A stretch of DNA of 64,000 nucleotides from Rufibacter radiotolerans (GTDB lineage Bacteria; Bacteroidota; Bacteroidia; Cytophagales; Hymenobacteraceae): NCBI RefSeq assembly GCF_001078055.1, contig NZ_CP010777.1, positions 2,695,001 through 2,759,000 of the forward strand, written 5' to 3'. The notes beneath the pieces are model-generated. The model saw only the letters and a program-made list of their open reading frames with translations. It did not search any database and was not told the DNA's origin. How positions within the stretch are numbered: the first letter of the stretch is position 1; each line of letters begins with the position of its first letter. The position numbers and the translations under genes were made by a program. Below, one piece after another: positions 37,256-45,349 of the stretch.

Positions 37256-40200
37256 TTAAGCGTTTCTGATTTTAGTTAAGTAGGTCACGTTTGGTTGAGT
37301 GTTCAACTCTTCCAACACATGGAAAGCACGCTCGCCTTGTTCGCGGGTCAGGATCTGAGAGATCTGGCTTTTTGGATCCAGCATATCTCCAAATACAATC
37401 GCGTTAGTTGGGCAAGACTGCGCACAGGCAGTGACGATCTCTCCGTCAACCGGACGGCGGCTTTCTTTCTTAGCTTCCAGTTTACCGTACTGAATACGCT
37501 GAACACAGAAAGAGCATTTCTCCATTACCCCACGTGAGCGAACGGTCACATCTGGGTTCAACACCATCTTACCAAGGTCATTGTTCATCTGGTAGTCGAA
37601 CTTCTCATTGTTCGCATAGTTGAACCAGTTGAAACGACGAACCTTATACGGACAGTTGTTGGCGCAATAACGAGTACCTACGCAACGGTTATACACCATT
37701 TGGTTAAGACCCTCTGTGCTGTGCATGGTAGCAGCAACCGGACAAACCGTCTCACATGGAGCGTGGTTACAGTGCTGGCAAAGCATAGGCTGGAAGATAA
37801 CAGAAGGGTTCTCAGATGGATCTTCCATTTTCTCAAATCCGCCGTCTTCACGGGTAGCATCACTGCTGTAGTAACGGTCAATTCTTAACCAATGCATTTC
37901 GCGGCGGTTCAGAACCTCTTGCTTACCTACTACCGGTACGTTATTCTCTACCTGGCAACCAATGGTACAGCTTCCGCAACCAATACAAGAGTTAAGGTCA
38001 ATGACCATTCCCCAGTGGTGGTTCTTATACTCATAATCCTGCCACAAAGATATTTTCTGAGGTTTCTCAGGACCATCTGGCGTAGCAATACGGATATACT
38101 CAGTTACACTCTTAGGGTCTTTCTTGTAGTTAGCCAGGGTGTTTTCCTGCACTACAATACGGCCCATTACTGTATGGTGGGTCTGAGTCTGGGCTATTGG
38201 CTTATCTGCTCCGGTTTTGGAAATTTCCACCCCTGCTGCAGAGTAAAGCACCGCTCCGTTGGCCACTGTTGCCAATGGATATACGTTTGCTCCTACGTTG
38301 TCAGCGGCTGGACCGGCAGCCTTACGGCCGTAGCCAATGGCAATACCAATAGTATCCTGCGCCTGACCTGGCTGAACCAAAACAGGCAGCTCAATAGACT
38401 CTTTGCCTTTTACCGTAACGCGTACGATATCATTTTGCTCAAGCGATAGCTTTTTAGCCAATGCTTGAGACATGGTTACGTAATTGTCCCAGGTAGCTTT
38501 GGTAATAGGATCAGACATCTCCTGCAACCAAGGATTGTTGGCTTCTACACCTGGTCCTATGGCTACTTTCTCATAGATAGCCAGTTCAATACCTTTGGCA
38601 TTGTTACGAGCAGTTCCATTTACGCCTGTTGCAGCGGCGGCCAGGGTAATAGGGGCTACAGTAGTTGTAGGGTTGTTGGCACCGGTAGAACCAGTTGCCA
38701 CCCCATCGTGCACTGCTTTATCCCAGGCTGCACCTGTTCCTACAATACCAGCCCAGTTCTTCTGGATGGTGGAGTAATAATCAGAGGTAGATCCACTCCA
38801 CTTAAGAAGCGTGTCCTGTGCTTGTCTGGTGTCAAAAATAGTAGTGATGGTAGGCTGAGCTAAGCTCAGGAAACCTTTCTTAGGCTCATAGTCATTCCAA
38901 GACTCCAGGTAGTGGCTGTCTGGGCAAACGTATTCTACCAATTTTGCTGTCTCATCCGCGCGGTCAGCAAAAGAGATTTTCACCTTCACTTTGCTTAAGC
39001 CAGTAACCAACCGCTTGCTCAGCGGGTGGTCATATACTGGGTTGGCACCGTAGAATATAACGGCACCTACAGACCCGGCATTCATCTCATTGATCAAACG
39101 GATCATCTGAGCATCATCCCCCTGACGCACGTAAGAAGGAGCATTAGGATTAATGGTAGTTCCTAAAGCACCTAAAGAGGAGTTCATGGCGGCTACCAAT
39201 GCCTGTACAGCAGGATCATTTGAATCTGAAACCACCAGGGCTTTGCCACGGTTGGCTAGCAATTCTTTTGCAGCGGCATCAATTTGCTTGGCAGCCGTGG
39301 TAGAAGGAGCCTGAATAGCTGTTCCACCTGCTCCGCCAGCTACTTTATTATATAAAGCGGCAGCTACTGCACCATACTCAGAAGGTTTGATAGGCACACG
39401 AACGTCGGCGTTAGAGCCGGTAAGCGTCATGTTAGTCTCAAACTGGTAATGACGAGACATTACCGGACGGTCAGCAGTGATTTTACGGTTAGTAATGTAT
39501 TGCTTCGCGTATTCCACCGGAGATAACCAGGTACCCAGGAAATCGGCACCAAGGCTCACAATGACCATGGCCTTGCTGAAATCATACCCAGGAACGGTGC
39601 CACCATTCGCTCTTAAAAGCGCTGCCGATGACTTTGGATCATAGGTTACATGCTCAAAAGAAGGGAATTGAGCGCCAAACTGGCGGATAACCGTTTTGGT
39701 GCTTGGGCTGATGATGGTGTTAGAAACGATGGCTACTTTTCCGGCAGCACCCGTCAGACGGGTACGTACCTCCTGGTCAATTTTCTCCCAGGTAGCTTTC
39801 TTTCCCTGAATGGTTGGGTATTGCAGACGGTTGTTGTCATACAAGCTCAACACAGAGGCCTGCGCTCTTGGGCTAAGGCCACCTTTGGTAAGTGGGGAAA
39901 GTGGGTTACCTTCTAACTTGATAGGTCTCCCCTCTCTGGTCTTCACCAGAACACTGTTATAGTCGCTGCCATTGAAGTAAGAAGAGGCATACCAGTTGGG
40001 CACACCCGGCTCTACTTCTTCCGGCTTATGAAGGTAAGGGATAGCCTTTCTTACCGGTGCCTCACAAGAAGCAAGGGTAACGGCAGCTACACCAAAACCT
40101 AACAGTTTTAAGAAATCACGTCTTGGAGCCACCTCAGAGGCAGACTCTGATCCGCTGGCTTCACTTACTGGCAGGAACTCAGGGAACTCATTATGAGCAT

Positions 40201-40267
40201 GCTTCTGGAATTCCGGAGTGTTGTTTAACTCCTCTACCCCTCTCCAGTATTTAATTGTTTCTTGCAT
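37256..40267 (-). CDS. actB: Alternative complex III iron-sulfur subunit ActB
   Basis: This large extracytoplasmic subunit of about 1003 residues fuses a molybdopterin-oxidoreductase-like domain (about 60-760, without a cofactor in characterised ActB) to a ferredoxin-like domain (about 770-990). Four Cys clusters are visible: CIGCGSCTIGC, CQHCNHAPCETVC, CVGTRYCANNC and CSFC with CAQSC. Near the N-terminus, RRDFLKLLGFG followed by LASC forms a twin-arginine signal with a lipobox. The ATG at 40267 is preferred to a TTG at 40276 because MQETIKYWRGVEELNNTPEF is the expected beginning. Confidence 0.94.
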   Translation of the reverse strand: MQETIKYWRGVEELNNTPEFQKHAHNEFPEFLPVSEASGSESASEVAPRRDFLKLLGFGVAAVTLASCEAPVRKAIPYLHKPEEVEPGVPNWYASSYFNGSDYNSVLVKTREGRPIKLEGNPLSPLTKGGLSPRAQASVLSLYDNNRLQYPTIQGKKATWEKIDQEVRTRLTGAAGKVAIVSNTIISPSTKTVIRQFGAQFPSFEHVTYDPKSSAALLRANGGTVPGYDFSKAMVIVSLGADFLGTWLSPVEYAKQYITNRKITADRPVMSRHYQFETNMTLTGSNADVRVPIKPSEYGAVAAALYNKVAGGAGGTAIQAPSTTAAKQIDAAAKELLANRGKALVVSDSNDPAVQALVAAMNSSLGALGTTINPNAPSYVRQGDDAQMIRLINEMNAGSVGAVIFYGANPVYDHPLSKRLVTGLSKVKVKISFADRADETAKLVEYVCPDSHYLESWNDYEPKKGFLSLAQPTITTIFDTRQAQDTLLKWSGSTSDYYSTIQKNWAGIVGTGAAWDKAVHDGVATGSTGANNPTTTVAPITLAAAATGVNGTARNNAKGIELAIYEKVAIGPGVEANNPWLQEMSDPITKATWDNYVTMSQALAKKLSLEQNDIVRVTVKGKESIELPVLVQPGQAQDTIGIAIGYGRKAAGPAADNVGANVYPLATVANGAVLYSAAGVEISKTGADKPIAQTQTHHTVMGRIVVQENTLANYKKDPKSVTEYIRIATPDGPEKPQKISLWQDYEYKNHHWGMVIDLNSCIGCGSCTIGCQVENNVPVVGKQEVLNRREMHWLRIDRYYSSDATREDGGFEKMEDPSENPSVIFQPMLCQHCNHAPCETVCPVAATMHSTEGLNQMVYNRCVGTRYCANNCPYKVRRFNWFNYANNEKFDYQMNNDLGKMVLNPDVTVRSRGVMEKCSFCVQRIQYGKLEAKKESRRPVDGEIVTACAQSCPTNAIVFGDMLDPKSQISQILTREQGERAFHVLEELNTQPNVTYLTKIRNA

Positions 40268-40303
40268 ATATCTCAAAAACTCAAATTCAGGATATGGAAT
40301 TGA

Positions 40304-41617
40304 TTAGTAGTGGCACTTTGAACATTCTGTACCACCGTTAGACGCAACAATAAAGGCGCCTTTAGACTGCTTCTCATGCAACTTCACCAGGTTGTCATAA
40401 TAGGCATTGCCTTCGGTATTGAGAGGAGTGTTGCGGTGACAGTCAATACACCAGCCCATAGTAAGCGGTGAATGCTGGGCAACCACTTCCATGGTCTCAA
40501 TTGGGCCGTGGCAAGTCTGGCACTCTACGCCACCCACCTTGGTGTGCTGTGAGTGGTTGAAGTAAGCCAGGTCAGGCAGGTTGTGTACCCGCACCCACTC
40601 AATTGGCTTGTTGTTTTCAATAGCCCGGTAAATCTTCTGGATCTCCGGTGACTCCTTCTTGATCTGGCTATGGCAGTTCATACAGATGTTAGCCGAAGGA
40701 ATATTGGCACTGGCACTCTTATAGACAGAGGTGTGGCAATAGTTACAGTTGATCTGGTGATCACCGGCGTGCAGTTTATGCGAGAAAGCGATAGGCTGTC
40801 TTGGAGCATATCCCTGCTGGATTCCTACTCCCATCACTTCATCCAGGGTAAGGTCAATTAATACCACGGCCAGGATCAAACCTGCAATCACGCGAACTGC
40901 CTTTGATTTGTAGATATTGGCCCAGTTGGTACGCTGCTCCAGCATTTCACGCTCGGCACCGGTCATATCCTGCTTGTTAGCCAGATAGTTCCGCAGGATA
41001 GAGGCAATGATAAGGAGCGTAATCACCAATACGATTAACACTACTACTAAAGCAATCAGCAACAGGTCCATGGCACCGCCTAGGTTACCTATCGCATTCT
41101 CGCCTACCTTCTCGCCTGGCGTAGCTCCTTCAACGCCACCTGGTGAAGTAGCGGCGGCCACAGGGGCGGCGCTTTCCTGCTCCAGGTAAGCCAAGATAGA
41201 ATCAATCTCATCATCTGAGAAGGCAAAAGAAGGCATCTGCTGCTTTGAGTATTGGTTAAAAACGGCAACAGCGTCTTTGTCACCGCTTTGGATCAAAGCA
41301 CTAGAGTTCTTGATCCATTTGTGCAACCAATCCTTTGATCTTCTTTTCCCTACATCCTTCAAACCAGGACCAACTACCACATCAGAGCCAGCAGAGTGAC
41401 ACTGAACGCAGTTGTTTTTGAAAAGGGTACTACCTGCGTCAATGACACCGGCATCTGCACCACCGCCAGCTGCGGGCGCCGCAGAACCTGGCGTTACACC
41501 CGCAGTCTCTACCTGAGCCTGCTCCGGCGCCTGTGCAAAGGCGGCAGAAAGGACAAAGAAGAAGAAGAGAAAAGGGAGTAGAAAGGTATATTTTGCTCTC
41601 TTTTTACAGCTAATCAT
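40304..41617 (-). CDS. actA: Alternative complex III multiheme cytochrome ActA with an extra N-terminal heme domain
   Basis: This is the first gene of the operon. It has a signal peptide (1-29) and a monoheme cytochrome c domain (about 60-148, heme CVQCH at 70-74, likely Met ligand M128). Two membrane helices follow (about 184-208 and 241-256). Then comes the pentaheme domain with CxxCH at 291-295, 312-316, 366-370, 390-394 and 432-436. Six hemes are thus visible. The characterised ActA of Rhodothermus is described as pentaheme, so the N-terminal domain is an addition. The start is 44 nt from a strong promoter. Confidence 0.92.
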   Translation of the reverse strand: MISCKKRAKYTFLLPFLFFFFVLSAAFAQAPEQAQVETAGVTPGSAAPAAGGGADAGVIDAGSTLFKNNCVQCHSAGSDVVVGPGLKDVGKRRSKDWLHKWIKNSSALIQSGDKDAVAVFNQYSKQQMPSFAFSDDEIDSILAYLEQESAAPVAAATSPGGVEGATPGEKVGENAIGNLGGAMDLLLIALVVVLIVLVITLLIIASILRNYLANKQDMTGAEREMLEQRTNWANIYKSKAVRVIAGLILAVVLIDLTLDEVMGVGIQQGYAPRQPIAFSHKLHAGDHQINCNYCHTSVYKSASANIPSANICMNCHSQIKKESPEIQKIYRAIENNKPIEWVRVHNLPDLAYFNHSQHTKVGGVECQTCHGPIETMEVVAQHSPLTMGWCIDCHRNTPLNTEGNAYYDNLVKLHEKQSKGAFIVASNGGTECSKCHY

Positions 41618-41660
41618 AGCTTAATGTAGTGTTAAGAATAGTGAAAGTACATTATGGGCA

Positions 41661-41691
41661 CAAAGCTACTACCCACATACCATTAATCAAA
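41661..41691 (-). promoter_or_regulatory. Promoter of the act-cox operon
   Basis: On the minus strand TTTG is at 41691-41688 and TAgcTTTG at 41668-41661, with 19 nt between, about 44 nt before the actA start. It has the same spacing as the array at the left edge. Confidence 0.7.
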
Positions 41692-42265
41692 CACAATATT
41701 CCTTATTTTTGCCTGTCAAAATCACCGCCTAAAATGACCTTAATCATTTGATAAAGCTCTCAATACAGCCCATTTAGGGCCTATTTAGAACATTTATAAA
41801 TTACTTGACTTCGGCACTCCCTCTCTGGTAGACGCCCGTTTTCCCGCATTCTCCGATCGTCTATATTTCCTCTCACCTGGCTGGCTCTCTGCCTTATTTC
41901 TCTTATAAAATAATACAACTACTATTAATAATTCAAAATTTTCAAATGTATCTCCTAGTACTAGCTTAATTTATTACAATTGCCCCTTTGTGTTACCAAA
42001 TTTAAGTTAGGAGCAAGAGTGATCGGCCCAAAATCCCTACCACATTTTGGTCCTGATGGAGCATTTGGGTAAATGAGGCTTTTACTAACCTTACTCAGAC
42101 TGAAAGCTATACTAAGACGAAGTGACACCGGTAGACCGGTTATTGGATTTCGATTCTATAATGGTGTAGCTAGCTCACTATATTATATTGAGTCCCTCTG
42201 AATTATGACACCTTATATATAAGGAGTATGAAAATAGCAGTGGGAGTTTTTAAAATCCCTACTGT

Positions 42266-42303
42266 GGTTTTGCCTTAGTTTCAGAAAAACGGCCCATAAA
42301 CGG
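42266..42303. repeat. Palindromic element copy 10 (degenerate)
   Basis: GGTTTTGCCTTAGTTTC and GAAAAACGGCCCATAAACGG keep the layout but have several mismatches. Confidence 0.4.
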
Positions 42304-42344
42304 AAAATGGCGCCTCAGTACCTGTACTTTATCTGCGCACATTT

Positions 42345-42375
42345 TTGTTTTCTCTCTTATTTCGGCTTACCTTTG
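42345..42375 (+). promoter_or_regulatory. Promoter of rpsF-rpsR-rplI
   Basis: TTG is at 42345-42347 and TAccTTTG at 42368-42375, with 20 nt between, 30 nt before the rpsF start. The -7 box is identical to that of the six-promoter array. Confidence 0.7.
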
Positions 42376-42405
42376 CCCCTTCGAACCAAAAAATCATTTA
42401 ACCAA

Positions 42406-42777
42406 ATGACTTCAAAAAATTACGAAGTTCTTTTCATCATGACCCCGTTGTTGAACGAGGTGCAGATGCAAGAGACGGTCGAGAAGTTCAGACAGGTGCT
42501 TAAGGAAAATAGCGCCGACATTATCCATGAGGAGAACTGGGGTCTTAAAAAACTGGCTTACCCAATCCAGAAAAAGAACACTGGTTTCTATCACCTCATA
42601 GAGTTCACAGGTCCGTCTACCGTAGTAGATCCTTTGGAACTTGCATTCCGCCGCGATGAAAAAATCATCCGTTTCTTAACCACCGTTCTTGATAAGCACG
42701 CAATTGCTTACAATGAGCGCCGTAGAAACGGTGAATTCAAATCATCTAAAAAAGAGAAGGAGGCCCAAGCATCATGA
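42406..42777 (+). CDS. rpsF: 30S ribosomal protein bS6
   Basis: bS6 binds bS18 and sits on the platform of the small ribosomal subunit. The ATG at 42406 gives MTSKNYEVLFIMTPLL, the normal start, and 123 residues; the open frame extends upstream but contains the promoter. The family core is intact (ENWGLKKLAYPIQKKNTGFY and RFLTTVLDKHA). The stop overlaps the rpsR start by 4 nt. Confidence 0.96.
   Translation: MTSKNYEVLFIMTPLLNEVQMQETVEKFRQVLKENSADIIHEENWGLKKLAYPIQKKNTGFYHLIEFTGPSTVVDPLELAFRRDEKIIRFLTTVLDKHAIAYNERRRNGEFKSSKKEKEAQAS
42757..42763 (+). promoter_or_regulatory. Shine-Dalgarno-like site before rpsR
   Basis: AAGGAGG lies 10 nt before the rpsR ATG, within the rpsF coding end (codons for Lys-Glu). 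It may be functional or a by-product of those codons. Confidence 0.45.
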
Positions 42778-43025
42778 GTTTAGTAAACGAAAAAATCCAC
42801 AAGCAAGACACGCGCAAAAAGTACTGCCGTTTCAAGAAAAACGGAATCCAGTACATTGACTACAAAGACGGTAACTTCTTATTGAAGTTCGTGAACGAGC
42901 AAGGCAAACTATTGCCCCGCCGTTTAACTGGAACCAGCTTGAAGTTCCAGCGCCGTGTATCTCAGGCCGTTGCCAGAGCACGCCACTTGGCTATTTTGCC
43001 TTACGTAACGGATTCTTTAAAATAA
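42774..43025 (+). CDS. rpsR: 30S ribosomal protein bS18
   Basis: bS18 pairs with bS6 on the small subunit platform. The 83-residue protein has the conserved YIDYKDGNFLLKFVNEQGKLLPRRLTGTS and the C-terminal RARHLAILPYV. The order rpsF-rpsR-rplI and the 4-nt overlap show one operon. Confidence 0.97.
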   Translation: MSLVNEKIHKQDTRKKYCRFKKNGIQYIDYKDGNFLLKFVNEQGKLLPRRLTGTSLKFQRRVSQAVARARHLAILPYVTDSLK

Positions 43026-43031
43026 GGAGGT
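43023..43031 (+). promoter_or_regulatory. Perfect Shine-Dalgarno site of rplI
   Basis: TAAGGAGGT is fully complementary to the 3' end of 16S rRNA. It overlaps the rpsR stop codon and lies 8 nt before the rplI ATG. Such sites are rare in Bacteroidota. Confidence 0.7.
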
Positions 43032-43039
43032 AAATCACG

Positions 43040-43483
43040 ATGGAAGTTATTCTGAAAGATGACGTTAAAGGCGTTGGCTATAAAAACGATATCGTTACTG
43101 TAAAGCCAGGGTATGGCCGTAACTACTTGATCCCACAAGGATTAGCTGAAATGGCTACTTCTTCTGCGCGTAAAGTAGTATCTGAAAATATTCGCCAAGC
43201 TGCCCACAAAGCAGAAAAGATTCAAAAAGACGCACAAGAAATTGCCAACCGTATTGGTGACACTGTGTTGGAGATTCCAGCAAAAGCTGGTGAGTCTGGC
43301 AAAATCTTCGGGGCTGTAACCACCCTGCAAGTTTCTGAAGCCTTGAAAGCTTTAGGGTATGAGGTAGACCGCAAGCGCATTGACTTTGACCAAGAGGTTA
43401 AGTCTTTGGGTGAGTACACCGCTACTATCAACCTGCACAAAGAAGTGAAACACCAGGTTCGCTTCAATGTAGTAGCTGCTTAG
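43040..43483 (+). CDS. rplI: 50S ribosomal protein bL9
   Basis: bL9 binds 23S rRNA and bridges to neighbouring ribosomes. The 147-residue protein starts MEVILKDDVKGVGYKNDIVTVKPGYGRNYLIPQG, the typical N-terminal domain, followed by a long connecting helix and a C-terminal domain. It is preceded by a perfect Shine-Dalgarno site and followed by a terminator. Confidence 0.96.
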   Translation: MEVILKDDVKGVGYKNDIVTVKPGYGRNYLIPQGLAEMATSSARKVVSENIRQAAHKAEKIQKDAQEIANRIGDTVLEIPAKAGESGKIFGAVTTLQVSEALKALGYEVDRKRIDFDQEVKSLGEYTATINLHKEVKHQVRFNVVAA

Positions 43484-43504
43484 TTTTAAGCAATCGCTTC
43501 TTTT

Positions 43505-43537
43505 AAAACATCCTGCCGCACTCCGGCAGGATGTTTT
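43505..43537 (+). terminator. Terminator of the rpsF-rplI operon
   Basis: AAAACATCCTGCCG pairs with CGGCAGGATGTTTT across a 5-nt loop. Confidence 0.85.
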
Positions 43538-43569
43538 TGTTTTAGCCCCATGGCCAATTCCTTTTCTTT

Positions 43570-44244
43570 ATGGTTCCTTACCAACTAGTCATCTTTGATT
43601 TTGACGGCACGCTTTGCGCCACCGAAAGCGCCATTCTGCATACATTCCAGGTAGCCTTTGAACGAAAGGGCCTTACACCACCGCCTGAAGCTGAAATCAA
43701 AGCCGCCCTGGGTACCGGAGGCCATTTATCTGAACTTCTCCTATTGCTCCACCCACCGTTGCAGCAGGAAGGTACCGCGGCCCTGCAGGAGTGGGTGTCG
43801 CACTACCGGTACCTATATGAAACGGAAGGCGCTAGGCTTACCACCTTGTTTGAAGGCACAGAGGAGATCCTTTCCCTGCTTAGGCAAAAAGACATTACCT
43901 GCGCTGTGCTCAGCAACAAAGGTCAGCGGGCCATAGAACTTGCCCTGGAAGAATTTGGGCTGCTCTCCTACTTTGACCTTATCATAGGCGACGACCCTAA
44001 ACACGCCCTCAGGAAAAAGCCCGATCCCATGGCCTTCCACCAGGTCATCCAACCCAGGGACCCGCAATTGGCCTCTTCCCAGATATTGATGGTAGGTGAT
44101 ACCCACGCCGATCTGGAATTTGCCAACAACGCCGGCCTTGCTTCCTGCTGGGCCGCTTATGGCTATGGCGCCAGGGTCTTGTGTGAGGCGGCTACCCCCA
44201 CGCATACTATCCACTCCCTGCGGCAATTAACTGACCTGGTATAA
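43570..44244 (+). CDS. HAD-superfamily hydrolase, phosphoglycolate phosphatase type
   Basis: This 224-residue cytosolic phosphatase has the four HAD motifs: DFDGTL at residues 10-15 (nucleophile D10), VLSNKGQ near 115-121, the lysine in RKKPDP, and VGDTHADLEFA for metal binding. A helical cap of the Gph type lies at about 18-85. The substrate is not known from sequence. It is followed 58 nt later by the GSCFA gene. Confidence 0.88.
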   Translation: MVPYQLVIFDFDGTLCATESAILHTFQVAFERKGLTPPPEAEIKAALGTGGHLSELLLLLHPPLQQEGTAALQEWVSHYRYLYETEGARLTTLFEGTEEILSLLRQKDITCAVLSNKGQRAIELALEEFGLLSYFDLIIGDDPKHALRKKPDPMAFHQVIQPRDPQLASSQILMVGDTHADLEFANNAGLASCWAAYGYGARVLCEAATPTHTIHSLRQLTDLV

Positions 44245-44302
44245 TCTGCTCCGTACAACAAAAACAGGTAGTTTTACGCCCAACTTTGTAGCTTTCAGGC
44301 CT

Positions 44303-45286
44303 ATGCAGTTCCGTACCGAAATCATGCCTCCCCCCGCTCCTTTCCGGGTGTCCCGCACCAAGAGCATTTTTACCATCGGCTCCTGCTTTGCCGAAGTGAT
44401 GGGTAGAAGGCTAGAGCAAGTAAAGGCGAACACCCTGGTGAATCCGTTTGGCACGGTCTTCAACCCGCTTTCTCTGCACAAGCTACTCAGGGCCACCTTG
44501 CAACAAGACCTTCTGGGGTTAGAGGAAGGATTGGTGGAGAAGAATGGCCGCTGGTACCATTATGATTTCCACTCGAGTTTCTCGCATGCCCAACCAGAAG
44601 AGCTGCTGCAACAGTTGCAGGACCAGATTCAAAAAGCCCATTCGTTCCTGGCCCAGGCACAGGCGGTTTTAGTTACCTGGGGCACGGCCTACGTGTATGA
44701 ACGGGTAGACACAGGTGCCTTGGTAGCCAATTGCCACAAAGTGCCGCAGCGCGCCTTTAACAAACGCCTGCTCACCCTGGCCGAAATGGAGGAAGACACC
44801 CGCCAAACCCTGCAACTATTGCAACAGACCTTCCCGTTGATACAGGTAATTCTTACGGTGAGCCCGGTACGGCATATCAAAGATACCCTTCCCCTGAACA
44901 GCGTCAGCAAGAGCCTGCTGCGGGTGGCGGCCCATTTGGCCCAGGAACAGCATGCCCATGTCAGCTACTTTCCCGCCTATGAATTATTGCTGGATGACCT
45001 GCGTGATTACAGGTTCTACGGCCCCGATCTGATTCATCCCTCGGAGATGGCGGAAACCTATATCTGGGAGAAATTCATAGGCGCGTACGCCGACCAGTCG
45101 TTCCTTGAGTTTATAGTCAAGTGGCAGCAGATCCAGCGCGATCTGGCCCACCGGGCTTTCCAGCCGGAGAGTGAGGGGCACCAGCTGTTCCTGCAGCAGC
45201 TTTTAGATCGGCTGCAAGCCCTGGCACTTGAGACAGATGTGCAGGAGGAGATTGCCACCGTGCAGCGCCAGTTGCGTATGCCATAA
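44303..45286 (+). CDS. GSCFA-domain protein
   Basis: The 327-residue protein carries the name-giving GSCFA motif at residues 26-30, in FTIGSCFAEVMGRRL. The family is thought to adopt an SGNH-hydrolase-like fold; its substrate is unknown. Other conserved parts include NPFGTVFNPLS, VTWGTAYVY, LTVSPVRHIKD and the DLIHPSEMAETYIWEKF box with the DxxH catalytic pair. No signal peptide is seen. Confidence 0.88.
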   Translation: MQFRTEIMPPPAPFRVSRTKSIFTIGSCFAEVMGRRLEQVKANTLVNPFGTVFNPLSLHKLLRATLQQDLLGLEEGLVEKNGRWYHYDFHSSFSHAQPEELLQQLQDQIQKAHSFLAQAQAVLVTWGTAYVYERVDTGALVANCHKVPQRAFNKRLLTLAEMEEDTRQTLQLLQQTFPLIQVILTVSPVRHIKDTLPLNSVSKSLLRVAAHLAQEQHAHVSYFPAYELLLDDLRDYRFYGPDLIHPSEMAETYIWEKFIGAYADQSFLEFIVKWQQIQRDLAHRAFQPESEGHQLFLQQLLDRLQALALETDVQEEIATVQRQLRMP

Positions 45287-45288
45287 TA

Positions 45289-45326
45289 CGTTTTGGGCCC
45301 GTTTTCCGGAAAACAGGCTTAAACCG
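45289..45326. repeat. Palindromic element copy 11
   Basis: CGTTTTGGGCCCGTTTTCC and GGAAAACAGGCTTAAACCG. It begins 2 nt after the GSCFA stop codon. Confidence 0.8.
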
Positions 45327-45349
45327 CCGCTAACCCAACCTACCCTACT

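Larger units (their letters stand above)
41692..42405. other. Long divergent intergenic region between actA and rpsF
   Basis: About 714 nt of low-GC sequence with no credible protein gene. It holds a small inverted repeat (ACCGGT / ACCGGT near 42127-42140), a hairpin near 42238-42264, a degenerate palindromic element (42266-42303) and the rpsF promoter (42345-42375). An AAGGAG motif before a tiny ORF of about 16 codons lies near 42220. The reason for its length is not clear. Confidence 0.4.
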
